The notes: a model not told the origin generated them from the letters alone. Shown: positions 31,062 to 41,342, counted from the first letter of the stretch. The stretch: DNA of 64,000 nucleotides from Mesorhizobium sp. M9A.F.Ca.ET.002.03.1.2 (GCF_003952365.1 NZ_CP034443.1:6351166-6415165); one strand, 5' to 3'. Numbers and translations are program-made.

Positions 31062-32716
31062 CTATTGAAGCGTCACTTCGGCTCGTTCGCCGGCCTTGAC
31101 GGTCACCCTACTTTCCTTCGAACTGTTGTCCGACTTCTCCGAGACGACCACGTAGTCGCCAGCCGGCAGCGCCGCCTGATGCTTCTCGTCATAGGCATAG
31201 CCGAACGATTTGCGGTTGCCGTTGAGGTCCTTCTTCGAATTGAAAATCTCGATCTTCGAGGCCCCTGGCGCGGTGACCGCCAGCACGCCGGCGTTCAAGG
31301 TGACTTTCACATCCTGAAACTCGCCGACCTTGACGCTGAACGGCTGCTCGACGACGGCAAGGTCGACCTCGGCAATCAACACATAGTCGTCGGGCGGCAG
31401 ATCGAATTTGCTGTCGGGGCCATAGGCATAGGTCACTTCTTGCCTCGTTCCGTCGATCTTTTTCCTTGCCTTGAATACCTTGAAGCCGATGCCCGAACCG
31501 TCGGCCTTGTCGCCGCCGGCTGTATAGTAGGCGTTGGCGACGACATGTCCGACGCCGACGATGATGTCCTTGTCGATGACCCTGCCGGCAGCGAGCTGGA
31601 TGGTTTCGGTAACCTCGCCCTTCCCGATCGTGACCGTCACTTTCTGGTCGCCGGCCGGCAACACGACTTTCGTGTCGCCATAATAGGTCGCGGGCATATC
31701 GACGCCCGGATAGGCGATCACGACAGCCGCGCCATCGGCCACATCCGCTCCCTCACTTGGCCGGGGATGAAGGATGAGCGTGCCGGCATTCAGGATGAAG
31801 AGGGGTTGTAGACCTGGTCCACCTCGACCTTGGCCTTCTGTTCGGTCCTGGCCTCGCCATAGCTCGCAACGACGATATAGTCGCCCGGCTCCAGATTGCC
31901 CTTGTAGGCGCCGTACTCGGTGGTGACGTAATCGCCGCGCGTGCCGTCGGACCTTGCCTTGTAGATCTCCCAGGAATTGCCGTCGGTGATGGGATCGCCG
32001 CCATCGGCTAGCGCCACGGCCGGCACGAAGTTGAACTCAGGCTTTTCCGACTCGGGAGCCGGCGGCGGCGCAGGCGCTGGTTCGGGCGCCGGTGCGGCGG
32101 TAATGGTTTCGGCCAGCGCGTCCTGCAGTGCTTGCTCGTCGGACGCCTGGATGTATTTGCCGCCGGTGTTGTCGGCGAGGCAGGCGACCTGCTTGCCCTC
32201 GTCCGCGGTCAGGCCGAAGCCGACGACGTCCGCGGTGAAGTCGACGCCGGCAGCTTCCAGTTCCTTACCGAGCGCGCAAGGGTCACCTTCGCAGGTCTCG
32301 AGCCCATCGGTGATGAGGATGACAGTTGCCCTGTCCTCGGTGTATTTCAGCGCCTCGGCCGCCTGCTTGACGGCTGATGTCAGCGGCGTCTTGCCAAGGA
32401 ATTTCAGGCTGTCGGCGGCGGCGGAAACAGCACTTGCCGCGCCGGCCTGGGGCGGCACGATGAGCTCGATATCCTCGCAACTGCCCTTCTCGCGATGGCC
32501 ATAGGCCATGAAGCCGATTTCCCTGTCGGCGGGCACCGACTGCAGCACCGTTCGGAGCGATTCGCGGGCGATTTCGAGCTTGGGCTTGCCGTCGATCTGC
32601 GCCCACATGGAACCGGAGGCATCGAGAATGACGATGACCCGGTCGGCGGCTAGGCCGAGCGTCGTCATCCATAACAGGAGCATCGCGGCAGCGACGCTCC
32701 GTGCAAGTCCCGCCAT
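31062..32716 (-). pseudogene. VWA-domain protein interrupted by a single-base frameshift
   Basis: Two consecutive reading frames form one protein. The 5' part (from the ATG at 32716) has a signal peptide, then a von Willebrand A domain with the metal motif DASGSMW (residues 32-38), ITDGLETC, and a Pro/Ala/Glu linker before a beta-rich domain. It runs to a premature stop just after DQVYNP. Adding one C to the C run at 31802-31805 restores reading through LFILNAGTLILHP into the downstream frame (31062-31742), which has more of the same repeats (PAGDYVVVSE-type). The intact product would be about 550 residues, secreted. Sequencing error is as likely as true inactivation. Confidence 0.8.
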
Positions 32717-32825
32717 GAAAATCTCCCCCTCGTCAGTCGCCGCCAGTCCGGGGAAGCTATTTGACGCGGCATCAGGACACAAGCCCGGACGCCGGGCGTG
32801 GGCCACAAGATTGAACCAAGCCTAC

Positions 32826-33788
32826 TCAATATGTCGTGCGCCGCTCTTCGGAAGGCGGCCGGCCGAACTGCAGCCGGTAGCTCTGGGCAAAATAGGAGTG
32901 CGAGGTGAAGCCGGTGGCGATCGCCACATCGAGGATCGGCATATTGGTCTGGCGCAGCAATTCGCGCGCCCGCTCAAGCCTGAGCCGCATATAATAGCGG
33001 CCGGGCGTCACGCTGAGGTGGCGCAGGAACAGGCGCTCGACCTGACGCACCGACAGGCCGGCTGACTTGGCCAGCTGAACCGCCGACAGCGGCTCGTCGA
33101 GATGATCCGCCATCAACTCGACAGTGCGCCGCAGCTTCTCCGATTTGCCGGTCAGGTCGCGTTCCGGCCCGACACGCTGGCGATCTCCGGCGGAGCGGAT
33201 GCGTTCGTGCTGGAACTGGTTGGCGACGCCGTTGGCGAGGCTCGAGCCGAAATCGCTGCGCACGATCTCCAGCATCAGGTCGATCGAGGTGGTGCCGCCG
33301 GCGCAGGTGTAGCGCTTGCGGTCGATCTCGAAGACGTTGCCGGTGCAGTTGATGTCGGGAAACCGCTCGACGAAGCCGGCGCGATTTTCCCAGTGGATAG
33401 TGCAGCGATAGCCTTCGAGCTGGCCTGCCTCGGCGAGCAGATAGGAGCCGACCGACAGCGCGCCGAGCGCGTTGCCGCGCCGGCCCCAGCTGCGCAGCGC
33501 CGCCAGCACCTTGCTCTTGCCCGGGAATTCGGTCGTCAGCCCGACCGAGACGAAAAGGATGTCGACCGGCGGCAGATCGGCGACTGCGTAGTCGACCTTG
33601 AGCGGCAGGCCGTTGGAGGCCATGACGGCATCGCCGTCGGCCGACACCGTCGTCCAGCCATAGAAGTCGTGGCCGAGCAGCCGGTTCGCCGACCGGAACG
33701 TGTCGATCGCTGCGGCCAGCGAGAACATGGAAAACTTGTCGACCAGCAGGAACCCGAACTGCCGGCCGCCCTGAACGGGATCGTTCAT
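32826..33788 (-). CDS. GlxA-type transcriptional regulator (DJ-1/PfpI plus AraC domains)
   Basis: A 320-residue regulator. The N-terminal DJ-1/PfpI-like sensor domain (about residues 8-175, GFLLVDKFSMFSLAAAIDTFR) contains GALSVGSYLLAEAG at the position of the usual nucleophile elbow; Cys there is replaced by Val/Gly, so it is likely a ligand sensor, not an enzyme. The C-terminal AraC domain has two helix-turn-helices (SAVQLAKSAGLSVRQVERLF; ILDVAIATGFTSHSYFAQSYR). Relatives control arginine, choline or carnitine genes. The ATG at 33788 is preferred over a TTG at 33824. The target is unknown. Confidence 0.88.
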   Translation of the reverse strand: MNDPVQGGRQFGFLLVDKFSMFSLAAAIDTFRSANRLLGHDFYGWTTVSADGDAVMASNGLPLKVDYAVADLPPVDILFVSVGLTTEFPGKSKVLAALRSWGRRGNALGALSVGSYLLAEAGQLEGYRCTIHWENRAGFVERFPDINCTGNVFEIDRKRYTCAGGTTSIDLMLEIVRSDFGSSLANGVANQFQHERIRSAGDRQRVGPERDLTGKSEKLRRTVELMADHLDEPLSAVQLAKSAGLSVRQVERLFLRHLSVTPGRYYMRLRLERARELLRQTNMPILDVAIATGFTSHSYFAQSYRLQFGRPPSEERRTTY

Positions 33789-33842
33789 GACCGGCCGTTC
33801 TGGGGGAACAGTGAGGTTCGGCAAAGCTGCGGCTTTCCAGGT

Positions 33843-34742
33843 TCAGAAGGACGGCCGTTTCAATCCGGCCGCGAGATAGGCGGAAGCTAGCGTGTTGGCC
33901 ATCAGCATGGCAATGGTCATCGGCCCGACGCCGCCGGGCACCGGTGTGATGGCGCCGGCCGTCTTCGCTGCTTCCGCATAGGCGACGTCACCGACGAGGC
34001 GGGTCTTGCCTTCGCCTCTTTCGGGCGCGGCGATGCGGTTGATGCCGACGTCGATGACGGTGGCGCCTGATTTGACCCAGTCGCCCCTGACCATTTCAGG
34101 TCTCCCGACAGCGGCAACGAGAATGTCGGCGGTGCGCGCCAAAGAGGCCAAGTCCTTCGTGCGGCTGTGCGCGATGGTGACGGTGCAGTTGGCGGCAAGC
34201 AGAAGATTGGCCATCGGTTTGCCGACAATGTTGGAGCGGCCGACGACCACCGCATTGAGGCCGGAAAGGTCCTTGCCGCGCACGCGCTCGATCAGCAGCA
34301 TCGAGCCGGCCGGCGTGCAAGGCACGAAGGCCGTCTCCAATTCGCCGGTGCCGAGCTTGCCGACATTGATGAAGTGGAAGCCGTCGACGTCCTTTTGCGG
34401 TGCTATTGCCTGGATGATCTTGCCCGCATCGACATGGCCAGGCAGTGGAAGCTGCACCAGGATGCCGTTGATGGCCGGATCGGCGTTGAGTTCGCCGATG
34501 ACATCAAGCAGTTCCTGTTCGGAGGTTTCGGCCGGCAGCGTGTGCTGGACCGAATGAAAGCCGCATTCCTTGGCGGTGCGGGATTTGGAAGCGACGTAGA
34601 CCTGGCTCGCCGGATCCTCGCCGACGATGACCACCGCGAGACCAGGCTTCAGCGCGCCCTTTTCCAACAGTTCGGCCGTCAAGGCCTTGACCCGCCGCAC
34701 CACGTCTTCGGCGACTTTTTTTCCGTCAATCACTTCGGCCAT
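33843..34742 (-). CDS. folD: bifunctional methylenetetrahydrofolate dehydrogenase/cyclohydrolase
   Basis: A 299-residue cytoplasmic one-carbon enzyme that interconverts methylene-, methenyl- and 10-formyl-tetrahydrofolate. Visible motifs are [13 protein letters not shown] with the catalytic lysine, QLPLPGHVD, and the Rossmann segment [17 protein letters not shown], with [11 protein letters not shown] near the end. Length and motif order match FolD. The gene is in a minus-strand run after the polysaccharide-chain-length gene, with a 245-bp leader of its own. Confidence 0.96.
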   Translation of the reverse strand: MAEVIDGKKVAEDVVRRVKALTAELLEKGALKPGLAVVIVGEDPASQVYVASKSRTAKECGFHSVQHTLPAETSEQELLDVIGELNADPAINGILVQLPLPGHVDAGKIIQAIAPQKDVDGFHFINVGKLGTGELETAFVPCTPAGSMLLIERVRGKDLSGLNAVVVGRSNIVGKPMANLLLAANCTVTIAHSRTKDLASLARTADILVAAVGRPEMVRGDWVKSGATVIDVGINRIAAPERGEGKTRLVGDVAYAEAAKTAGAITPVPGGVGPMTIAMLMANTLASAYLAAGLKRPSF

Positions 34743-34987
34743 GAACCACCCTCAACACCGTTCCGTCCAAAGAGCGTCGCGTCTGAAAGGACTGATGCGG
34801 CGCGCATTGGAGCTTTATCCTAGACATGTCGTCGTCCCAACCGCCGCGCACCCTGGGTCAGACCCGAGGGGAGGCTTTTGGGTGACATCAAGCGCGGCAT
34901 TTTCACGAAAATTCGACCGGGCAATCCCGTCAAAGCGCCGTCTCATGCCGTTAACTCGAAACCGATGGCTTTTATTCTATCCGGCTA

Positions 34988-37534
34988 TCAGAAATAGCGG
35001 CGCGATCGGCTTTCGGTGAGTTCGCGAACCGCTTCGCGGAATTCGCGCAGGCTGGCTCGGATTTCCTCGATCGAGTTTTTTTGTTCAGCGGCTTCCGAAG
35101 CCTGGTTTGCGTCGGCCGATGAGGCCGGAGGATAGACCGACTGCTGCTGTGGATAAGATACATGTCCGGCATGGGGCGCCATGGCCGGCGGATAGGGATA
35201 GCCGGCAGGCGGCGGCTGCATCTGCGAGGGATAGCCCATAGTTGGTTGCGTATAGGGGTACGCCTGCATGTGCGGGGCCGGGTACATCGCCTGCTGCGGA
35301 CCATAGACGCCCTGCTGGAGTTGCGGCTGCCTGTAGCCGGCAGGCGCTGTCCGACGCGGCGCGAAGGGAGGCGACGGCTCGGGATAGGCCGCCGGATCCC
35401 GCTCCGCGCTTTCGGCGGTTGCCAGTGAGCCACTGGCCGGTGAGCTTGTGGAATGCGTGTTGGCAGAGTCTTGCCGGGCCTTGCGCGGCATGATCCTGCC
35501 CACGGCCGAGAGCAGCGCGCCGAGCGGACCTGGACGCCTGGTGGTGGCCTCGACCGGCGAAACGGGCGGCGGCGACGCCTGGTATGCCTTGTCTTCAATG
35601 GGCGCCCGGCGCTCTTGCATCCCGCGGCGCGAGCGCGAATTGGCGGTCTCACGCAGGCTCTCATAGGCGCCGCGCGTGGCGCCGATACCAACACCGGAAG
35701 CCAGGCCAGCCAGCAGGCCGGCAAGCGTTATCACAGCGCGCGACGGTCCGATCGGCTCGAGCGGGGCGAAGGCCTTGGAGATGACATTGATGTTGGCCGT
35801 GTTGATGTCCTTCTGCTCGCCGGTCTCCTTGGCGCGCAGAAGGTATTGTTCGTAGACGGAGCGCTTGGCGGTGGCGTCGCGCTCCAGTTCGCGCAAGGTG
35901 ACCAAATCGCTGTTGACGTCGCCGCTGCGGACCTTCAATTGCGCCAGGCGGGAGGCCAGATCCTGTTCGAGCTGCACGGCACGTTTCAGGTCGACCTGCA
36001 GCGACGAAGCAATGCGGCGCAGTTCCGCGGCGATGCGCTCGCGCGCTCCGGCAAGCTGGGCATTGAGCGCCTGGAGCTCGGGATGGCGCGGCCCGAACCG
36101 GATCGCGGCGCGGTCGGCCTCCTGCTTGAGCGTCGCATATTGCGATTGCAATTCGCTCATGGTGTTGGAGTTGATCTCTTCCGGCAAGGTGCCGCTCAGA
36201 ACCGAATTCACGTCGATCGAGCGCGCCGACGCCGCGCGGGCGTTAAGCTCCAGCGTGCGGGCGCGGGCGATGGCAAGCTGCTGGTTGAGCTTGAGCATCT
36301 CATCGTCGCTGATCAGATGGCCTTGCGCGTCGACGAGGTCATGCGTGGCCCTGAAATCCTCGACCTTGCGCTCGGCCGCTTCGACGCCCTTGCGCAGCTC
36401 GTCGAGCCTGCCCGTCAGTTCGCTGGTCGCGCGGCCGGCGGTGTCGGACTGGATCTGACCGAAAGTCTGCAGGAAAACGTCCGTCATCGTATTGGCGATG
36501 AGTGCCGACTTCTCGCCATTTTGCGTGGTGGCGCTGACGGAGATGACGAAGGTCTTGCCGCCGCGCTCGACCGAAAGGCTCTCGGCCAGATTGCCGACGG
36601 CCAGCGCACGGCGGCGGCCCTCATCGGCACCCGGCCCGTCATTGCGCGACAGGACCGACCGGATGAACTCCATGACGCCCAGGCCACTGGTACCTTGCCC
36701 GTTGAACTCCGGATCGCCGACGAGATTGAGCTTGTCCACGACCTTGTTGAGAACGGTGCCGGAGGTCAGCACGCGAACCTGGTTTTCGACGATGGCCAGC
36801 GTGGCGTCGGACGCGACCACCGATTGGGTGAGATCGCGGTCGGTGAGCTTCAGGTCGCGCGGGTCGACGATCAGTTCCGCGGTGGCTTCGTATTTCTTCG
36901 GCGTCGACAGCGCGATCGCGACGCCAAGCGCGGTGCCCAGTACCGTCGTGGCGACGATCAGCAGCTTCGACCGGGCAATGCCGCGGACGACCTGCATCGG
37001 ATCGATCAACGGCTTCCATTCCTGTCCGTCGTCATCCTCGCGGGGAGACCGCTGCCCGTCACCGGCATATCGAGGATCGAACGCAGCGTATCGAGCATCG
37101 GACGTGGCGTGTCGAGGGTCGAACGCGGCGTATCGAGAATCGAACGCGGCGAATCGGGTGTCGGCATCGGAGCGGCGGTCCTCGGAAAGACCAGCAACCG
37201 GCTCCTCCCGCGGGCTGGTGTCAGCATAGCCCGCTTCGTCCCCGTCCGCCTCGAGCGGCACCCGGGCGGCCGAAGCGGATGCATGATCCGCCTGAGACTG
37301 GCTTGTCTCGTCGCTTGCCGGGAATTCCGGGGCTGCCGAGAGTTCCGGATTCGCTCGCGCCTCGCGGCGCAAGCGCGCGAGACGATGGCGCGTGGCGGCA
37401 TCCTCGCGCCATGACGGGTCCGCCCGATCCCCGATCGAAACCAGCGATGGTTCTTCTTCGCCGCGTATCGCCTGGCCGAGCGCCAGTAGAGACCGCTCGC
37501 GCTTCCAATCTTCACGGTTTTGCCTGTCGACCAT
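34988..37534 (-). CDS. Wzz/GumC-like polysaccharide chain-length protein without kinase domain
   Basis: An 848-residue inner-membrane protein. A 180-residue Arg/Asp-rich cytoplasmic N-terminus precedes TM1 (near 185-205) and the Wzz domain (TPKKYEATAELIVDPRD). A long periplasmic coiled coil (about 350-560, with ELQSQYATLKQEADRA) leads to TM2 (ITLAGLLAGLASGVGIG). The remaining C-terminal 200 residues are rich in Pro, Tyr and Gln (PYTQPTMGYPSQM-like) with no Walker motifs, unlike ExoP/Wzc tyrosine autokinases. It probably sets chain length or export of the polysaccharide made by the neighbouring locus. Residues 127-154 are four 7-residue repeats of the type RYAAFDP. Confidence 0.85.
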   Translation of the reverse strand: MVDRQNREDWKRERSLLALGQAIRGEEEPSLVSIGDRADPSWREDAATRHRLARLRREARANPELSAAPEFPASDETSQSQADHASASAARVPLEADGDEAGYADTSPREEPVAGLSEDRRSDADTRFAAFDSRYAAFDPRHATSDARYAAFDPRYAGDGQRSPREDDDGQEWKPLIDPMQVVRGIARSKLLIVATTVLGTALGVAIALSTPKKYEATAELIVDPRDLKLTDRDLTQSVVASDATLAIVENQVRVLTSGTVLNKVVDKLNLVGDPEFNGQGTSGLGVMEFIRSVLSRNDGPGADEGRRRALAVGNLAESLSVERGGKTFVISVSATTQNGEKSALIANTMTDVFLQTFGQIQSDTAGRATSELTGRLDELRKGVEAAERKVEDFRATHDLVDAQGHLISDDEMLKLNQQLAIARARTLELNARAASARSIDVNSVLSGTLPEEINSNTMSELQSQYATLKQEADRAAIRFGPRHPELQALNAQLAGARERIAAELRRIASSLQVDLKRAVQLEQDLASRLAQLKVRSGDVNSDLVTLRELERDATAKRSVYEQYLLRAKETGEQKDINTANINVISKAFAPLEPIGPSRAVITLAGLLAGLASGVGIGATRGAYESLRETANSRSRRGMQERRAPIEDKAYQASPPPVSPVEATTRRPGPLGALLSAVGRIMPRKARQDSANTHSTSSPASGSLATAESAERDPAAYPEPSPPFAPRRTAPAGYRQPQLQQGVYGPQQAMYPAPHMQAYPYTQPTMGYPSQMQPPPAGYPYPPAMAPHAGHVSYPQQQSVYPPASSADANQASEAAEQKNSIEEIRASLREFREAVRELTESRSRRYF
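37073..37156 (-). repeat. in-frame 21-bp tandem repeats within the Wzz-like gene
   Basis: Four imperfect 21-bp units encode RFAAFDS, RYAAFDP, RHATSDA and RYAAFDP. The period is a whole number of codons, so gain or loss of units keeps the frame. The repeats lie in the cytoplasmic N-terminal region before TM1. Confidence 0.85.
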
Positions 37535-37730
37535 TGTCGTGGAGCTTTGCCCTTGGCGGCTTGGACGCGCGGTCAGCCATTCGTTAAGCCACGCTAAACA
37601 AGCATAGGAAACAAAAGGTTAATTTCCGAGCCCTGAAGACGCGGTTTCGCTCTTCGGTTGCATGCCCTGAACGCAACCGAAGCCCTCAGAACCGCGCGTT
37701 AAACTTTCCCGCCTATGCTGTCTCCGGCAC

Positions 37731-39026
37731 ATGACTCAGGCTGGCAACATCCCGCAAAGGCGGCCTGTCGCCCGGATCGGCACTTTCGTGGCCGAGCGGC
37801 GGGGGCTGGTTCGCGACTATCTTTCGGCGATCAGCGGCGCGGGCGGGCGGCTGGTGTTTTCGCTCGCCTATTTCATCGCGCTGGCCAACACGCTGTCCAT
37901 CGCCGAGTTCGGCATGTTCGCCACCGCATCGGCGGCCGGCGTGATGCTGTCACGCATCCTCGCCTTCGGCTTCATCTCGGCGCTTTACCGAACCGCCACC
38001 ATCCGCCCCAATCTGATCGGCACGTTCTCGGCCGGCTTCCTGCTGCTCGCCGTGATATCGCTGCCACTGCTGGCTGCCGCCTCCTACGGCGTCTACCTGA
38101 TCTTCTTCGCCAGCACCGTGCCGCTGCCGGTCTTTGCGGCGATCGTGTTTGCCGAGGCGCTGTTGTGGCGGCCGGTCGAGGTGGCGCTGATCGTCAACAA
38201 CGGTCTCGGCAAATTCGGCCGCGCCGCCCTGCTGACGATCCTTGCGACGGCCTTGCGGGCGCTGGGCGCCGTGCTGTTCATGTTCGCGGCGCAGCCGACC
38301 ATAGGGGTCTGGTCCTGGTATTATATCGGCGCCAACGCCGCCTCGCTGCTCATCGCCTTCGGATTTTTCTACCCGCGCCAGAGACTGCGGCTGCGGCTGG
38401 AGCTCTATCTCAGGCGGCTCGCCGATTCCATCTACGTGGCCGGCGCGGAGGTGCTGTTCTACCTGCAGATGGAATTCGACAAGCTCTTGGTGCTGGCGAT
38501 CGGCGGGCCGCACCTCGCCGGCATCTATGCCATCATCATGCGGCTGGTCGACCTGACCGCGATCCCGATCCGTACCTTCTCGATGATGCTGGTGCAGCGC
38601 ATGATGCGGGCGCCGGAACTTCTGTCGCGCCTTTCGGTCAAGAGCGGCATCGAAGGCGGCGTGTTCCTGGTCTCGACGCTGGCGCTGGCGGCACTCGCCG
38701 TCGTGCTGCATTTCTTCCCCAACGCGCTGGGCAAGAATGTCGCGGAGGCCGCCCCTCTGGTGGCGCTGGCGATCTGCGTGCCGGGCCTGCGCAACCTGGT
38801 CGAATACCAGGCCGAACTTCTGTTCGCGCGCGGCCAGACGCTGGTGCGAACGATCAACCTGGCCCTGCTTGCCGGGCTGAAGGCGGTTCTGTTGACCTAT
38901 GTGCTGACCACGATCCTGGACACGCCCGATCTGGTGCTGTCGCTCAACGTCGTCTTCCTGCTGCTCTATCTCGCCTCGATGCTGCTCACCTATTCGGCAA
39001 TGCGCAAACCGGCGAAACCGATCTAG
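37731..39026 (+). CDS. polysaccharide flippase (Wzx/MOP family)
   Basis: A 431-residue integral membrane protein with about 12 hydrophobic segments and the spacing of MOP-family exporters (SGAGGRLVFSLAYFIALANTLSIAEFGMF at the start; MEFDKLLVLAIGGPHLAGIYAI in the middle). It would flip lipid-linked repeat units to the periplasm for polymerisation. It is divergent from the Wzz-like gene with a 196-bp shared promoter region, and belongs to the same locus as the glycosyltransferases at 45-50 kb, now separated from them by the cyclase and cassette. Assignment to Wzx rests on topology and context. Confidence 0.85.
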   Translation: MTQAGNIPQRRPVARIGTFVAERRGLVRDYLSAISGAGGRLVFSLAYFIALANTLSIAEFGMFATASAAGVMLSRILAFGFISALYRTATIRPNLIGTFSAGFLLLAVISLPLLAAASYGVYLIFFASTVPLPVFAAIVFAEALLWRPVEVALIVNNGLGKFGRAALLTILATALRALGAVLFMFAAQPTIGVWSWYYIGANAASLLIAFGFFYPRQRLRLRLELYLRRLADSIYVAGAEVLFYLQMEFDKLLVLAIGGPHLAGIYAIIMRLVDLTAIPIRTFSMMLVQRMMRAPELLSRLSVKSGIEGGVFLVSTLALAALAVVLHFFPNALGKNVAEAAPLVALAICVPGLRNLVEYQAELLFARGQTLVRTINLALLAGLKAVLLTYVLTTILDTPDLVLSLNVVFLLLYLASMLLTYSAMRKPAKPI

Positions 39027-39596
39027 GCTCGAACTCGAGCAACTGGCTGCCGCCAACGGCCGAGACGCGGGTGGAAAGTTGCCCTTTCGACATGCAACAT
39101 CCTTCCGTCACCTGAATCCCAATTGGAACGCCGTGCCTGTGGAATGTTGCCGTATGGCGTGGCCGTTGGTACGACTTGGTTGCGCCACTTGCCGACCTCA
39201 GCACCTCTAAGCGCGAACGTCTGGTGTGATGCCCGATGCGCGCGTTCGTAGGGCATCTCGCTGTTACATCGCGGTGACAAAAGCACCGCCACGGTGGCGT
39301 CAACCGGTTACACAGGGCAGGAAATATCTCCGGCCTTCTGGGAGTGGCGTGTCAGCGTCCCCAGAGGCTGCGTGGGCGTGTCGTCGGTTGGCTGTTAGCG
39401 CGGCGACTGGAACGCTCCACGCCTCGCAAGCGGGATAGCGAAATCTCGTGAAGGCAAGGTCAAGCTGCGTTCTCCGTTCTGAATCGGCGACGGGCGGCGG
39501 CTGGGAGAGATGGATGCCATGCACGTTGGGCGTCTGGAAGTTGGCGGGGCATGGGCGCGGGGCAGCCTGCGTGCACGTGCCTGGCCGGGCGGCGCA
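39027..39596. other. non-coding gap between flippase and second cyclase gene
   Basis: A 570-bp region in which I see no credible gene, RNA or mobile element. Short open frames on both strands lack ribosome-binding sites. It marks one side of the stretch that separates the flippase from the other polysaccharide genes. Confidence 0.5.
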
Positions 39597-41342
39597 ATGA
39601 CAGCGCATCGCCGCCTCGCAGCGATCCTGGCTTGCGACGTGGTCGGCTATTCGCGCCTGACGGAGCGCGACGAGCGCGGCACGCTCGAGCGGCTGAAGAG
39701 CTACCGCAAGGACCTCCTTGAACCGCTGGTCTCCGAGCACCAGGGCCGGATCGTCAAGCTCACCGGCGACGGCATGCTGTGCGAGTTCGCGAGCGTCGTC
39801 AACGCGGTGACCTCGGCGATGGCGATCCAGCAGGCCCTGGCAGAACACGAGGCGGAGATGCCTGAGGAAGAGCAGATTCGCTTCCGCATCGGCGTCAATC
39901 TCGGCGACGTGGTCTGCGAGGAGGACGGCGACCTCTACGGCGATGGTGTCAACATCGCCGCCCGCCTCGAAAGCATCGCCGATCCCGGCACTGTGGTCGT
40001 CTCGGGCACCGCCTACGATCACCTTCAGGGCAAGCTCGACGGCGGCTTCACGCCGCTCGGCGACCTGCGCCTCAAGAACATCGAGCGGCCTGTGCGCGCC
40101 TATCGCGTCGAGACCGACGCCAGCGCCTCGGTGGCTGCACCGCCTCCCCTGCCCGCGAAACCCTCGATCGCGGTTCTGCCTTTCACCAACATGAGCGGCG
40201 ACCCCGACCAGGAATACTTCGCCGACGGACTGGTGGAGGACATCATCACGGGATTGAGCCGGGTGAACTCCTTCTTCGTGATCGCCCGCAACTCGTCCTT
40301 CACCTACAAGGGCCGAGCGGTGGACCTGCGCCAGGTCGGGCGCGAGCTGGGCGTCCGCTACGTGCTCGAAGGCAGCATCCGCAGAGCAGGATCGCGGGTG
40401 CGTATCAGCGGGCAGCTGGTGGACGCGATCAGTGGGCACCATGTCTGGACCGACCGCTTCGAGGGCGACGTGAGCGACATCTTCGACCTGCAGGACAAGG
40501 TGACCGAGAGCGTCGTCGGTGCGGTCGAGCCGAGCATCAGGCTGGAGGAGATCAAGCAAGCGCGCATGAAGCCGACCGACTACATCGGTGCCTACGACCT
40601 CTACCTTCGTGCGCTGCCGCGCTTCTACAGCATGACGCGCGAAGGCTTCGCCGACGTGCGCCGGCTCACCAACGAGGCGCTCAGCATCGACCCAGGCTTC
40701 ACCCTGGCGAAGGCACTCGGTGCCTATATTCGCAGCCTGTCCGTGAGTCAGTGCTGGCACGAGCCCGACGATATCCGCGTCGCCGTGCGCATGGCCCGCG
40801 AGGTGCTGGCGGACGCGCGAGACGACCCGACAAGCTTGCGTTTCGCCGCGCAGGTGATCGCCTACAGCGCCAAGGATTACGAGACGGCGCTGGACACGAT
40901 CGAACGGTCCCTGCTCCTCAATCCCAATTCGGCGCAGGGCCATACGGGCAGCGGCTGGGTGAACGCCCATTCCGGCCGCTCCCTCGTCGCGATCGAGCAC
41001 TTCCACAGGGCAATGCGGCTGAGCCCGGTCGACCCCGAGAAGGGCATCGCGCTCTCCGGCATCGGGATGAGCTACCTGATGCTCGAACGCTACGAGGAAG
41101 CGCTGGCTTGGGGAGAACGAGCGCTGCGCGAGATGCCGAATTACGGCTCCTCGCACCGGGTGGTGATCATGGCGCTGGTCAAACTCAATCGGCCGGACGA
41201 AGCGCAGGCGGCGGCGCTGCGGCTGATGGAGGCGTTCCCGACCTACACGCTCGGCCTGCAGAGGCAGATCAACCCGTGGCGGGACAAGGTCTTCGCCGAG
41301 CGCTACGTCGAGGCGCTGGGTATTGCCGGCGTGCCGGAGTGA
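39597..41342 (+). CDS. class III adenylate/guanylate cyclase with TolB-like and TPR regions, paralogue 2
   Basis: A 581-residue protein with the same layout as the 28683-30413 gene: cyclase domain (Asp14 in ACDVVGYSRL, Lys54 and Asp58 in VKLTGDGM, YGDGVNIAARL), a TolB/FlgO-like segment (PSIAVLPFTNMSGDPDQEYFADGL; YVLEGSIRRAG), then TPR-like repeats. The ATG at 39597 starts right before the domain; 29 extra in-frame codons upstream are low quality. Divergence between the two paralogues is substantial, so this is not a recent duplication. It is located inside the polysaccharide region, next to the mosaic cassette. Confidence 0.9.
   Translation: MTAHRRLAAILACDVVGYSRLTERDERGTLERLKSYRKDLLEPLVSEHQGRIVKLTGDGMLCEFASVVNAVTSAMAIQQALAEHEAEMPEEEQIRFRIGVNLGDVVCEEDGDLYGDGVNIAARLESIADPGTVVVSGTAYDHLQGKLDGGFTPLGDLRLKNIERPVRAYRVETDASASVAAPPPLPAKPSIAVLPFTNMSGDPDQEYFADGLVEDIITGLSRVNSFFVIARNSSFTYKGRAVDLRQVGRELGVRYVLEGSIRRAGSRVRISGQLVDAISGHHVWTDRFEGDVSDIFDLQDKVTESVVGAVEPSIRLEEIKQARMKPTDYIGAYDLYLRALPRFYSMTREGFADVRRLTNEALSIDPGFTLAKALGAYIRSLSVSQCWHEPDDIRVAVRMAREVLADARDDPTSLRFAAQVIAYSAKDYETALDTIERSLLLNPNSAQGHTGSGWVNAHSGRSLVAIEHFHRAMRLSPVDPEKGIALSGIGMSYLMLERYEEALAWGERALREMPNYGSSHRVVIMALVKLNRPDEAQAAALRLMEAFPTYTLGLQRQINPWRDKVFAERYVEALGIAGVPE

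Noticed and set aside
35453..37414. A 653-codon plus-strand open frame opposite the Wzz-like gene
   Set aside because: Composition (Arg/Gly/Asp-rich, no hydrophobic core) and overlap with a real gene mark it as a shadow.
34988..37534. ExoP/Wzc-type tyrosine autokinase
   Set aside because: No Walker A, A' or B motifs occur after the second membrane segment.
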